A DNA stretch of 64,000 nucleotides from Tachypleus tridentatus (lineage: Eukaryota > Arthropoda > Merostomata > Xiphosura > Limulidae). Below are positions 10,001 to 21,026 of the stretch, in pieces. The stretch lies in assembly GCF_004210375.1 (NCBI RefSeq), contig NC_134832.1, positions 152,455,592 to 152,519,591 of the forward strand, read 5' to 3'. Made by a program: the position numbers and the translations under genes. Below the pieces are notes generated by a model, which ran no database searches, was not told the DNA's origin, and saw nothing but the letters and a program-made list of their open reading frames with translations. Each line of letters begins with the position of its first letter. Position 1 is the stretch's first letter.

Positions 10001-11711
10001 AGTTTTCTTATTTGGTGTGTTTTAAGTGTTACTCTAAAAGAAAATCGTTGTCGCAGCCCAAAATTTCCTAGTTGTGAAATATAAGAGATGCTTTAGGAAT
10101 TCACTTTTACTGGAGGACGCTGGAAAGTGGAGCCTGATAACTCTGGTTTGCGTTACACATCCCGGAACTACACGAGTGTCATTTCGGGGTATGGAAACTG
10201 TCGCTCACAGGCGTGTGTGTCATTCACATGGAACACTTAAATTGATCAATTTAGCCTCTGAGAACTTTTCTCAAACGTCTTTTAGTCACATGTTGGTGTT
10301 TATGTCTTCTTTATATTTCTTTCGGACCTACTTTCGCAAAATCTGGTATTTTACTCTCGTTACACAGGCCCACATCCCATCACTTACAGATGTGTGTGCA
10401 GAATTTAGATTTTAACACGAGCTTGCATCGGGATTAGAATTATTTAATATTCACCTTCTTTTATTCGTCATTTGGCTATACACATTAATTTACCTGTGTT
10501 TATTAACGTGTATTTTGGTTTCCATCGGGAGAAGTCGTGTGTACTCGCCTCCTTCTCCCCTACAACAAAATAGTATTAAACGCTGGTTACCGTCTAGTGG
10601 GAGTGCCTCAGAAGTCGCTCTTTTGTCTCTCGCTAAAGAAGTGTATGGATATTAATGAAAGTACGTTGCAAAACTGGGAATAATTCTCTGACGTTATAGA
10701 AACAGAATGAATAAAGGAACAGCACCTGTCACACTCGGCTACTACCGTTCGCGAGTCGGAAGCGTGCCACGTACCGAGTTCCTACTTATCTGAAGACGTT
10801 TCTTCGCGTTTTGCTTGCACTGCTATGTTTTCAATTTTGCTTTTACTGTTTTGTAACTTTTTTTTTCTTGTTGTTTCTACTCACCTATTTTGTTTTATAC
10901 TCCAATAGCAAAGACTCTTGTCGTTATTGGAAAGTTAATTTTCAAATGTACATACATATAAAATAGATATTTGATTTATAAATAAGGTGTGCAATCGTCG
11001 GTGTCTCCGAGTGAAGGCTCTCTCTGCTGGGTTATATTTCTAGACAAAGTAATTTTACAAAACGTAGCGAACGAACGTTATGTAAGGAAACTCGAAATAT
11101 TTGTCGCATCGCCTTTTCTGTGTAGCAGACAGATCCCTCGACAATTGCTTTTCTCAGGCAAAACGTGCACGAGCGAGACAATTTTGTGAAATAGGGAAAC
11201 GTTTTAAATTCCATCTGTATAAGACTGCCTTAGATTGATGTGGGCTGGATCTACTCATTAACGAAGTTTCTGTTTTGTAGACTTCGCACCCTTTGTGCAT
11301 TCCGAAGATCGACCCGCGAAGATAGTTTATTTCTTTTCTCTCAATATACGTCTGATTGGAGGAGTTTGGTTTAAAGTGAAATGGAACGCGGCTCACGCCA
11401 CCTGCTTAGAGAGCTGCTACTTTTCTTGAACGATCGCAGGAAATGAATGTTTGAACTTCGTTTTCGAAGCGTGTTTTATCAACTGACTTGTTGATGGAAA
11501 AGTTGATTAGTTCCTATAACAAAAATGTTTTCCCAACAGTTTACCATTATAAACACCTAGTATTAAGGCACTTCAATTGAGCCAACCACTTTCTTTCTCT
11601 CTTTCGGGAAGGATTTTTTATCTCTTAAATCAGAAATTGTGAAAAAAAGTGAGAGGTATCGATCAGCTCTTTGCGAGACCTACAAATTTCAACGTGAAAA
11701 AAAAAAAAAAA
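9976..11711. repeat. 5S spacer unit 2
   Basis: Full spacer between the remnant and the first intact gene, including the 25-bp duplication at its left end. Variants: ggtgtgcaatcg with gaaggctctc, interior-type aaatgtacatac and ctcaggcaaa, accactttc, and tactccaatagc. The A-run just before 11712 is the Pol III terminator of the following gene. Confidence 0.93.
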
Positions 11712-11829
11712 GTCATCATCACCCGGTATTCCCAGGTGGTCACCCTCCCAAGTACTAACCGGGCCCGCCGTTGCTTAGCTTCGGTGATCGGACGAGAACC
11801 GGCGCTTTCAACGTGGTATGAACGATGAC
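11712..11829 (-). rRNA. 5S ribosomal RNA, intact
   Basis: 118 nt from GTCATCGTTCATACCACG to GGGTGATGATGAC, plus one or two transcribed U. The ends pair (GTCATC with GATGAC), giving helix I. Internal promoter elements are in place: box A region AAGCTAAGCAACGGC (about nt 49-63), the intermediate element, and box C region GGGTGACCACCTGGGAATAC (about nt 79-98). A run of 14 T or more follows directly and ends Pol III transcription. Upstream at about -22 to -17 is an AT-rich AAATAA that may act as the TATA-like element. The product is the 5S RNA of the large ribosomal subunit. Confidence 0.97.
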
Positions 11830-13547
11830 AGTTTAATTTTCTTTCTTATTTGGTGTTTTAAGTGTTACTCTAAAGAAAATCGTTGTCGCAGCCCAAAATT
11901 TCCTAGTTGTGAAATATAAGAGATGCTTTAGGAATTCACTTTTACTGGAGGACGCTGGAAAGTGGAGCCTGATAACTCTGGTTTGCGTTACACATCCCGG
12001 AACTACACGAGTGTCATTTCGGGGGTATGGAAACTGTCGCTCACAGGCGTGTGTGTCATTCACATGGAACACTTAAATTGATCAATTTAGCCTCTGAGAA
12101 CTTTTCTCAAACGTCTTTTAGTCACATGTTGGTGTTTATGTCTTCTTTATATTTCTTTCGGACCTACTTTCGCAAAATCTGGTATTTTACTCTCGTTACA
12201 CAGGCCCACATCCCATCACTTACAGATGTGTGTGCAGAATTTAGATTTTTAACACGAGCTTGCATCGGGATTAGAATTATTTAATATTCACCTTCTTTTA
12301 TTCGTCATTTGGCTATACACATTAATTTACCTGTGTTTATTAACGTGTATTTTGGTTTCCATCGGGAGAAGTCGTGTGTACTCGCCTCCTTCTCCCCTAC
12401 AACAAAATAGTATTAAACGCTGGTTACCGTCTAGTGGGAGTGCCTCAGAAGTCGCTCTTTTGTCTCTCGCTAAAGAAGTGTATGGATATTAATGAAAGTA
12501 CGTTGCAAAACTGGGAATAATTCTCTGACGTTATAGAAACAGAATGAATAAAGGAACAGCACCTGTCACACTCGGCTACTACCGTTCGCGAGTCGGAAGC
12601 GTGCCACGTACCGAGTTCCTACTTATCTGAAGACGTTTCCTTCGCGTTTTGCTTGCACTGCTATGTTTTCAATTTTGCTTTTACTGTTTTGTAACTTTTT
12701 TTTTTTCTTGTTGTTTCTACTCACCTATTTTGTTTTATACTCCAATAGCAAAGACTCTTGTCGTTATTGGAAAGTTAATTTTCAAATGTACATACATATA
12801 AAATAGATATTTGATTTATAAATAAGGTGTTCAATCGTCGGTGTCTCCGAGTGAAGTCTCTCTCTGCTGGGTTATATTTCTAGACAAAGTAATTTTACAA
12901 AACGTAGCGAACGAACGTTATGTAAGGAAACTCGAAATATTTGTCGCATCGCCTTTTCTGTGTAGCAGACAGATCCCTCGACAATTGCTTTTTCTCAGGC
13001 AAAACGTGCACGAGCGAGACAATTTTGTGAAATAGGGAAACGTTTTAAATTCCATCTGTATAAGACTGCCTTAGATTGATGTGGGCTGGATCTACTCATT
13101 AACGAAGTTTCTGTTTTGTAGATTTCGCACCCTTTGTGCATTCCGAAGATCGACCCGCGAAGATAGTTTATTTCTTTTCTCTCAATATACGTCTGATTGG
13201 AGGGTTTGGTTTAAAGTGAAATGGAACGCGGCTCACGCCACCTGCTTAGAGAGCTGCTACTTTTCTTGAACGATCGCAGGAAATGAATGTTTGAACTTCG
13301 TTTTCGAAGCGTGTTTTATCAACTGACTTGTTGATGGAAAAGTTGATTAGTTCCTATAACAAAATGTTTTCCCAACAGTTTACCATTATAAACACTTAGT
13401 ATTAAGGCACTTCAATTGAGCCAACCACTTTCTTTCTCTCTTTCGGGAAGGATTTTTTATCTCTTAAATCAGAAATTGTGAAAAAGTGAGAGGTATCGAT
13501 CAGCTCTTTGCGAGACCTACAAATTTCAACGTGAAAAAAAAAAAAAA
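11830..13547. repeat. 5S spacer unit 3
   Basis: Full spacer. It carries the ggtgttcaatcg with gaagtctctc variants, accactttc and tactccaatagc. Its left end is the upstream region of the 5S gene at 11712. Its right end is the A-run terminator of the split gene at 13548. Confidence 0.93.
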
Positions 13548-13639
13548 GTCATCATCACCCGGTATTCCCAGGTGGTCACCCTCCCAAGTACTAACCGGGC
13601 CCGCCGTTGCTTAGCTTCGGTGATCGGACGAGAACCGGC
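13548..13639 (-). pseudogene. 5S rRNA gene split by LINE copy 1: 3' fragment (nt 27-118)
   Basis: 92 nt carrying all internal promoter elements (box A, intermediate element, box C) and the T-run terminator. The 5' fragment lies 5.5 kb away at 19150-19188. Nt 27-39 (gacgagaaccggc on the plus strand, 13627-13639) occur in both fragments. A Pol III complex could still assemble on this fragment, but initiation would fall near the LINE poly(A) tail. Confidence 0.95.
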
Positions 13640-13914
13640 TTTTTTTTTTTTTCTCTTTATTTATCCCACCTCAACGAGGGGGTATACACAGAAATACAAC
13701 AAATAAAACACAAGTTAATGAATTAGCATGTAACAATAACTCTATAGATTACCATGCTGAAAATTACCACAAAGTTAATAAAATTAAGGAAAAGAAATAA
13801 AAGAGGTAATTGGAACAGCAGGTAATCCAACAAACATTATAATGAACATTAACAAACAAGAAATCAATGGATCTTTCATTGGTAACAAAAATATAATGAA
13901 ATAACAACTTATCT

Positions 13915-16900
13915 TAACAACGTACACAAAGAAATAACCTTGGGCACCTTGGGTTACCAAGCTACCAACATAAGAATACACAGAATAAAAAACATTTAAT
14001 GAGTTATGTAACAAAGATCTATGATAATGAAGATATATATGTCTCCGTACACGCACTTTAAACATGGAAATTAAATGAATGACGCGATTTCGTGCCAAAG
14101 AAACTGAACGAGCAGAACATATAACCTGACGTGCCAAACTTGTAATTAAACGGAATATGTTCCAGCATCTCCTGGTAACGAAGGATGAGATCCCACTAAG
14201 AGGCATCTCCTCCATACCCAGTTTGATATGGGACATCCAAAATAAAATGCCAATAATTTATATACATATGACCACAAGGGCTGTACAAAAGGACATTGGA
14301 AAAACAGATGGTCTATGGTTTCTGGCGCCTGGGAACAGAAAGTGCACAACCCTGTGGGATGTCTGTCCATATGTATCAGCTTGACATTTGTGGTAATCGC
14401 CCGCAACCAGAGTAAATAATCCACATCACAAACAAAAAAACCAACAAAAGAAGAATAAGCGTTTTTTACGAATGCGTTTCCAGTCTCCAGGAGGAACAAT
14501 ATCCCCCCAGTAGAATGGAGCAGGGAAGTTATTAGCGAGTGAAAACTGTATATATCCCACCAGTTGCCGCAGAGATAAACCTTGAAAATGAACTCGATTA
14601 TCGGAGTGGTCCAGAAAATATAAATCCACAACACATGTGGACGACGGAAGAGGAGCCGGCTGGGTAGACAAAATCGGCAACCACTCCACAGGCAACGCCT
14701 CCTTGAGCATATGAAAATGTGAAAAATTGTGCGGGCATTGGCCAACGGGTCAGCGTCCGTACACATTTCAATCACTGCCCCACCGGAAGAAAAGCAGGGA
14801 GCACCTCGTACATTAAATGACGGACCTGAACCAAACCTGCGTTAATAAATTCAGGAAAATGAAATGTTCGGTGGCGAACATCAACAATAGCCGGATTGAA
14901 AACAAAGGTTCATCAAAATTTGGGGAAAGAGGAGCTGGGACAATCCCTTTATCCCCAAGAAGAACCTTCCAGGCATGAAACATTTCCTGAATATAGAAAG
15001 GTAACGATTTCACAAAACGTGGCAAAATACGGCATTGAAGAATCCGAAAGCTTAAAGAGAGATTACCATAACAAGAAAAAATCCAGAAAGAAGTTGTCGC
15101 AAGGTGGAAGGACAAGAAGCATCCAAACAACGCTGCAACAACTTCAAACGGAATGCGAGTTTACGAGTGTTAACATCAACCAAGTTGATACCTCCACAAT
15201 CATAACTCCGAATCAGAATACCGTATGCCACTTTATGTATACCTCCCCGCCAAATAAAATCCAGTATACATTTGCGAAATCTAGCCTCAAACTGTCTTGG
15301 CAACGGGAGTATATTCAACGGGTACCATAACACCGATGCCACCAAGGAGTTCACCACAAGAGATTTACCCTTTAGCGACAAAGAACGAAATCGCCACGAC
15401 ACCAAGACACGAGATACCCTGCGCAATACACCCTGCCACGTATCTTGCAGCATGACATCGAAATTAGAGTGGAAAACTATTCCCAAAATCCGAATAGGAT
15501 CCTGGGAAATTCTCAACTCACCAAGGACGAAGTCTGCAGAAGAGGCCAAACACCCAACCCACAAACCCTGACTCTTGGTCCAGTTGATCTTCCCACCAGT
15601 AGCTTTGCCAAAAGTTTGGCAGACATCCAACACATGCGGCAAAGATTCGGCGTCTCGTAAGGTTAAGGTGGTATCATCAGCATGCTGATAAGTAAGTGAA
15701 GGCGTGGTGAGTAGCACATCACCACCAATACCAGTAATATGTACATTATGGACTAACATATTTCGTAACGGTTCGACACTGAGAACGTAAAGTAGAGCAG
15801 ACATGGGGCATCCTTGACGAATACCCCGAGTAATAGCAAAATCATTAGTGAGAAATCCATTAAACTTTACACAACTAGAAATAGAAGTATAGCAAAGACG
15901 AACCCAATGAACAAAAGTAGAACCAAAACCCATACGCAGAAGAAGTTGAAATAGATAGTCATAGGCCACCCGATCAAAAGCTTGCATCTGATCGAGCTTC
16001 AAAAAGATTCCACCCTGGCCGGTACGTGCTAAAGATTGCAATAGCAAAACGAGTGTTAATGGAGTATCAGCAACGTCCCGTCCAGGTATACACCCGGATT
16101 GGTCATCTGAAACTAAACTGGAGATCACAGACGAAAGGCGACGAGCCAGCACTTTGGCCAAAAGCTTATAGTCAGTACAAAGCAATGTCAAAGGCCGGCT
16201 GTTAGCCGCCAACCGTCGATCCCCCCTTTCGGGATAGGAACAATTACCCCAGAACACATTGTACGGAGCAACTGTGGAGAGTGAAACAGTTGAGACAAGA
16301 CAGATAAAAAGTCGTCAACAAAAAAGAGGTAGAAAATATTTGAAAAATTCGGAGGTAAAACCATCCAAACCAGGAGATTTGCCCAGCGGTAAACTGTCTA
16401 AAGCAGCGATAACTTCCGGAACCGTGAATGGAGCATCACAAATATTAGCTTGTTCACTGGAAAGAGTTCGATCAACAAATGAGAGAACTAAATCTATGTC
16501 TGCCTGCAGAACGATATCCTTAGAGTACAGTGCGGAATAATACTGATGTAAAACAGCAGCGATATCTTCCACACCGGACACCTCCACACCCCTATCAGTG
16601 AGCATGGATCTAAACTCAATTCTGCTTTGACGGACCTTTTCCATACGAAGAAAGTAAGATGTAGATCTCTCACCCTCCTCAAACCAACGAATATGAGATC
16701 GAATCCTCGCCCCCTCTATGGTATCGTGATCCAAAGTCTCCAATGCATCTTCAAGTTCATACAATTTGACCTTAGATCTACCAGGGAAACGGGTCAGTTT
16801 TCGAAGCTCACGATTGATGGACGACTCAAGCTGACATTTGCGAGAACGGGATGCCCGCGCACGAAGAATCGAATAACGCTCGGTAAGTATACGGAACGCG

Positions 16901-17769
16901 CATTTCAATTGTTCATACCATTTAATTTTATCAGTCCCATAAACTGACCAACTACGACTTCTGGCGATCAACAGCTTAATGGCTTTCACATATTCGGCAT
17001 CCCTCAATAACTGGTTATTGAAGTGCCAGAAATTAGGACCTCTGACAATTGGTCGCAGAGTAAGGTCGAAGCCCAATAAAGCGTGATCTGTAGCAGGAAA
17101 CCACAACGTACGGAAACGTTGGACAGTCCCCTGCAAGGTAGAAGAAAGCAAAACCCTGTCAATACGTGACGACATCATCTCACCATTAACAAAACGCTTC
17201 CATGTGAAACCAGGTGTAGTCGGCGATATGAGTGAATGCGCATCAAGCAAATCAAACCTATTAAGAAACTGGACAAAAGCCGAACGGCTGGCGTCTCGGT
17301 AGAAACGGACCGGAAATCGATCGCGTGCCACATCCACCACACAATTAAAATCTCCCACAACAAGCAATCCTGTGCAACCATCCAAACAATACTCCAAGTT
17401 TTGGAAAAATTCCCGTCGCTCGGAGATATCGCGAGGAGCGTACACAGATGATAACAGATAAGACAAAGACTCGAAACTGAATTTGACTGTCAGAACCCTA
17501 CCCACCCCATCAGAAGAAACGAATGTAACATTATCACACAAAACTGCTGTACCAAGATGGCAACCCTTGTCGGCCAGAAGTAGAATTATTAAAAAAAGCT
17601 ACACCTGGCCAAAATTTCAGAACGACATCAGGAAAATCATCAGTAAAAACGTTTCCTGTAAACAAACAACATCAAAATTAGTAACAAAGTAATCCAGATA
17701 ATAAGACAGCTTACTAATATTACGCAACCCATTACAATTCAAAACTCCCACCCTTAGTAAATGTACCAT
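13915..17769 (-). CDS. LINE copy 1 ORF2: endonuclease plus reverse transcriptase
   Basis: Starts at ATG 17769 (MVHLLRVGVLNCNGLRN) and spans about 1285 codons. The AP endonuclease runs to about 17040: NCNG, CLQET, VVGDFN, SRIDRVLLS and TDHALLGF. The RT is at 16500-15100: FLKLDQMQAFDRV (motif A), GIRQGCPMSALLYVL (B), and QHADDTTLTL (C, with HADD in place of YADD). The C-terminal zinc finger is CTFC-x8-H-x4-C at about 14330-14280. As assembled the frame breaks about six times, including at the A-run near 16320 and the T-run in the endonuclease. The long open stretches (408 and 401 codons) lack internal stops. The protein nicks 5S DNA and primes reverse transcription there. Confidence 0.85.
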
Positions 17770-17932
17770 GCTAAAGAGAAAGTAAAGGTACAAGAATTGA
17801 AAGGAAACTGTCACAAACACAAAAATAACAAGAATAAATGTAAAGATCTAAGCAAATATGCACAAAGTTCAAATAACAATAAATGACAGTCTTACACGAA
17901 CTGAAACAAACAAACTGTCACAAAAAACACAT

Positions 17933-19026
17933 TTAAGGCTGCGACACCGCCTTCGCCTTCGCCCGAGATATCCGTAGTATTGGCACGTCCGACACCCGTT
18001 TTCGTCCACTGCCCTTCTTAGAAGTGTCACCAGGAGACATTGCCACCACACTAGCATACCTCCAACGACGAGGAAGAGGCACCTCCACATCGCCGGCGGT
18101 ACTCACACCACTAACCGGAAGTGGCGGGAAGTGACGATCAAAATTGCGACTTGCAGCAGGGGTGACTACTTGCCCGTTCCCTGGCCCCACCAGAAACCGT
18201 CGATCGTCGGGCAGAAACATCGTCCACCACCCGATGGGTAGCTGCAGCCTTCTTTGAAAGGGGAACCTCCGAATCAACGCGTGGACAAACAGAAATGGTG
18301 TCAACATCATGAGGCACTGCACGAGAGGGAGCAGCCGTGTCTACTTCAGCGGCGTCACGAGAAGTAGTAGGCGTGGCCACTTCAGCGTCGTCACTAGAGG
18401 AAGTTCGAGGAACAACAAGCTTGGGACAACGTTGACGGACGTGTCCCTGCATATGACAATGTCGGCATATAAATTGGGGCAATCGCGATATAGATGATCC
18501 GCCCCAAACATAAATTACATACTTTTGACTGGCGATCATGCTTCACTTTTACCAATACCGCCTTGCCCAAAGGATCAAAAAACTTTACTACGTACGGCAA
18601 AGAGATACACTTCTCACTAAAACACACACGAACATGGCGTATACCTAAGTATATGCCCTGGTCCCTCTTCCACACAATAGGGCTTTTCACCTCACAATCA
18701 TAATCTTTAAGTTTATTTAGAATAATATCATCGTCGATATATTCGGGTACGTCCATAAATGACACAGTAATAGTACGTTTAGTGACACCATTAGCCGAAC
18801 AGTGCACACCATTTACAGTTAGACCAGCATCTATAGCCAGGTCCACATCGTCGGGAAGAACAAAAGTTACCTCATATCCACCCGGGCGAGGAACTACGGC
18901 AGTGACCGAAGCAGCACCAAACGTAGAAATAACAGAATGGATAACGTCCCCATGGCTTGAAGTTGTCGTTTCCACAAAAACTGTACGACGCATAACTTCC
19001 ATGACCTTCTTGGTTGATGAAGACAT
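17933..19026 (-). CDS. LINE copy 1 ORF1: RNA-binding protein with two CCHC knuckles
   Basis: ATG at 19026 (MSSSTKKVMEVMRRTVF). The N-terminal half of about 150 residues is open and resembles an RNA-binding domain with beta-rich segments (ITVSFMDVPEYIDDD). Near 18500-18430 two CCHC zinc knuckles can be read: CNLC...H...C, then CRHCHMQGHVRQRC. They fall in different frames as assembled. The changes lie at a GGGG and a CCCC run and are shared by copies 1-3. A Ser/Thr/Ala-rich, then basic, C-terminus ends AKAKAVSQP at 17933. ORF1 proteins bind the element RNA to form the transposition particle. Confidence 0.75.
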
Positions 19027-19149
19027 CGTCAAACAACTTGGAAAAATAAAAATCTAGCAAAAAAAAAAAAGAACTACACGCTCACTAGGCTTAGCTGTTA
19101 AATTTACACTAAGGCAATGAGGAGCTCGAAAAACACGTCTGTACTCGTT

Positions 19150-19188
19150 GACGAGAACCGGCGCTTTCAACGTGGTATGAACGATGAC
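19150..19188 (-). pseudogene. 5S rRNA gene split by LINE copy 1: 5' fragment (nt 1-39)
   Basis: 39 nt, beginning with the duplicated nt 27-39 at its 3' end (19150-19162). It keeps the transcription start and upstream spacer but has no internal promoter. It is the partner of the fragment at 13548-13639. Confidence 0.95.
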
Positions 19189-20908
19189 AGTTTAATTTTC
19201 TTTCTTATTTGGTGTTTTAAGTGTTACTCTAAAAGAAAATCGTTGTCGCAGCCCAAAATTTCCTAGTTGTGAAATATAAGAGATGCTTTAGGAATTCACT
19301 TTTACTGGAGGACGCTGGAAAGTGGAGCCTGATAACTCTGGTTTGCGTTACACATCCCCGGAACTACACGAGTGTCATTTCGGGGGTATGGAAACTGTCG
19401 CTCACAGGCGTGTGTGTCATTCACATGGAACACTTAAATTGATCAATTTAGCCTCTGAGAACTTTTCTCAAACGTCTTTTAGTCACATGTTGGTGTTTAT
19501 GTCTTCTTTATATTTCTTTCGGACCTACTTTCGCAAAATCTGGTATTTTACTCTCGTTACACAGGCCCACATCCCATCACTTACAGATGTGTGTGCAGAA
19601 TTTAGATTTTAACACGAGCTTGCATCGGGATTAGAATTATTTAATATTCACCTTCTTTTATTCGTCATTTGGCTATACACATTAATTTACCTGTGTTTAT
19701 TAACGTGTATTTTGGTTTCCATCGGGAGAAGTCGTGTGTACTCGCCTCCTTCTCCCCTACAACAAAATAGTATTAAACGCTGGTTACCGTCTAGTGGGAG
19801 TGCCTCAGAAGTCGCTCTTTTGTCTCTCGCTAAAGAAGTGTATGGATATTAATGAAAGTACGTTGCAAAACTGGGAATAATTCTCTGACGTTATAGAAAC
19901 AGAATGAATAAAGGAACAGCACCTGTCACACTCGGCTACTACCGTTCGCGAGTCGGAAGCGTGCCACGTACCGAGTTCCTACTTATCTGAAGACGTTTCC
20001 TTCGCGTTTTGCTTTCACTGCTATGTTTTCAATTTTGCTTTTACTGTTTTGTAACTTTTTTTTTCTTGTTGTTTCTACTCACCTATTTTGTTTTATACCC
20101 AATAGCAAAGACTCTTGTCGTTATTGGAAAGTTAATTTTCAAATGTACATACATATAAAATAGATATTTGATTTATAAATAAGGTGTTCAATCGTCGGTG
20201 TCTCCGAGTGAAGTCTCTCTCTGCTGGGTTATATTTCTAGACAAAGTAATTTTACAAAACGTAGCGAACGAACGTTATGTAAGGAAACTCGAAATATTTG
20301 TCGCATCGCCTTTTCTGTGTAGCAGACAGATCCCTCGACAATTGCTTTTTCTCAGGCAAAACGTGCACGAGCGAGACAATTTTGTGAAATAGGGAAACGT
20401 TTTAAATTCCATCTGTATAAGACTGCCTTAGATTGATGTGGGCTGGATCTACTCGTTAACGAAGTTTCTGTTTTGTAGACTTCGCACCCTTTGTGCATTC
20501 CGAAGATCGACCCGCGAAGATAGTTTATTTCTTTTCTCTCCAATATACGTCTGATTGGAGGGGTTTGGTTTAAAGTGAAATGGAACGCGGCTCACGCCAC
20601 CTGCTTAGAGAGCTGCTACTTTTCTTGAACGATCGCAGGAAATGAATGTTTGAACTTCGTTTTCGAAGCGTGTTTTATCAACTGACTTGTTGATGGAAAA
20701 GTTGATTAGTTCCTATAACAAAAATGTTTTCCCAACAGTTTACCATTATAAACACTTAGTATTAAGGCACTTCAATTGAGCCAACCAATTTCTTTCTCTC
20801 TTTCGGGAAGGATTTTTATCTCTTAAATCAGAAATTGTGAAAAAAGTGAGAGGTATCGATCAGCTCTTTGCGAGACCTACAAATTTCAACGTGAAAAAAA
20901 AAAAAAAA
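19189..20908. repeat. 5S spacer unit 4
   Basis: Full spacer with ggtgttcaatcg and gaagtctctc, tacccaatagc, tactcgttaacg and accaatttc. The last two mark the central block of units (19-28 kb) as a sub-family distinct from the outer units. Confidence 0.93.
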
Positions 20909-21026
20909 GTCATCATCACCCGGTATTCCCAGGTGGTCACCCTCCCAAGTACTAACCGGGCCCGCCGTTGCTTAGCTTCGGTGATCGGACGAGAACCGGC
21001 GCTTTCAACGTGGTATGAACGATGAC
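20909..21026 (-). rRNA. 5S ribosomal RNA, intact
   Basis: 118 nt, identical by eye to the gene at 11712. It is followed on its own strand by 15 T (20894-20908) as terminator. It is the first of four intact genes in a row between LINE copies 1 and 2. Confidence 0.97.

Larger units (their letters stand above)
13640..19149 (-). mobile_element. LINE copy 1 (Tx1-like, 5S-specific), full length, 5510 bp
   Basis: Minus-strand element. Order: 5'UTR 19149-19027, ORF1, a 163-nt gap, ORF2, a 3'UTR of about 260 nt, and a poly(A) tail of 13-14. It is flanked by the 13-bp duplication gacgagaaccggc at 13627-13639 and 19150-19162. The RT motif style (AFDRV, then GIRQGCPMSALLYVLSVEP) and the AP-type endonuclease place it near the Tx1 clade. 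That clade includes elements specific for multicopy RNA genes; I recall the name Mutsu for 5S insertions but cannot confirm it here. It lies in the same sense as the host 5S gene. Confidence 0.93.

Noticed and set aside
10074-10415. 113-codon frame upstream of the 5S genes, also seen as a 96-codon frame in other units
   Set aside because: Same reason: spacer sequence, frame not kept across units.
14896-15330. Plus-strand frames inside the LINEs (144 codons and shorter)
   Set aside because: They are antisense shadows of ORF2.
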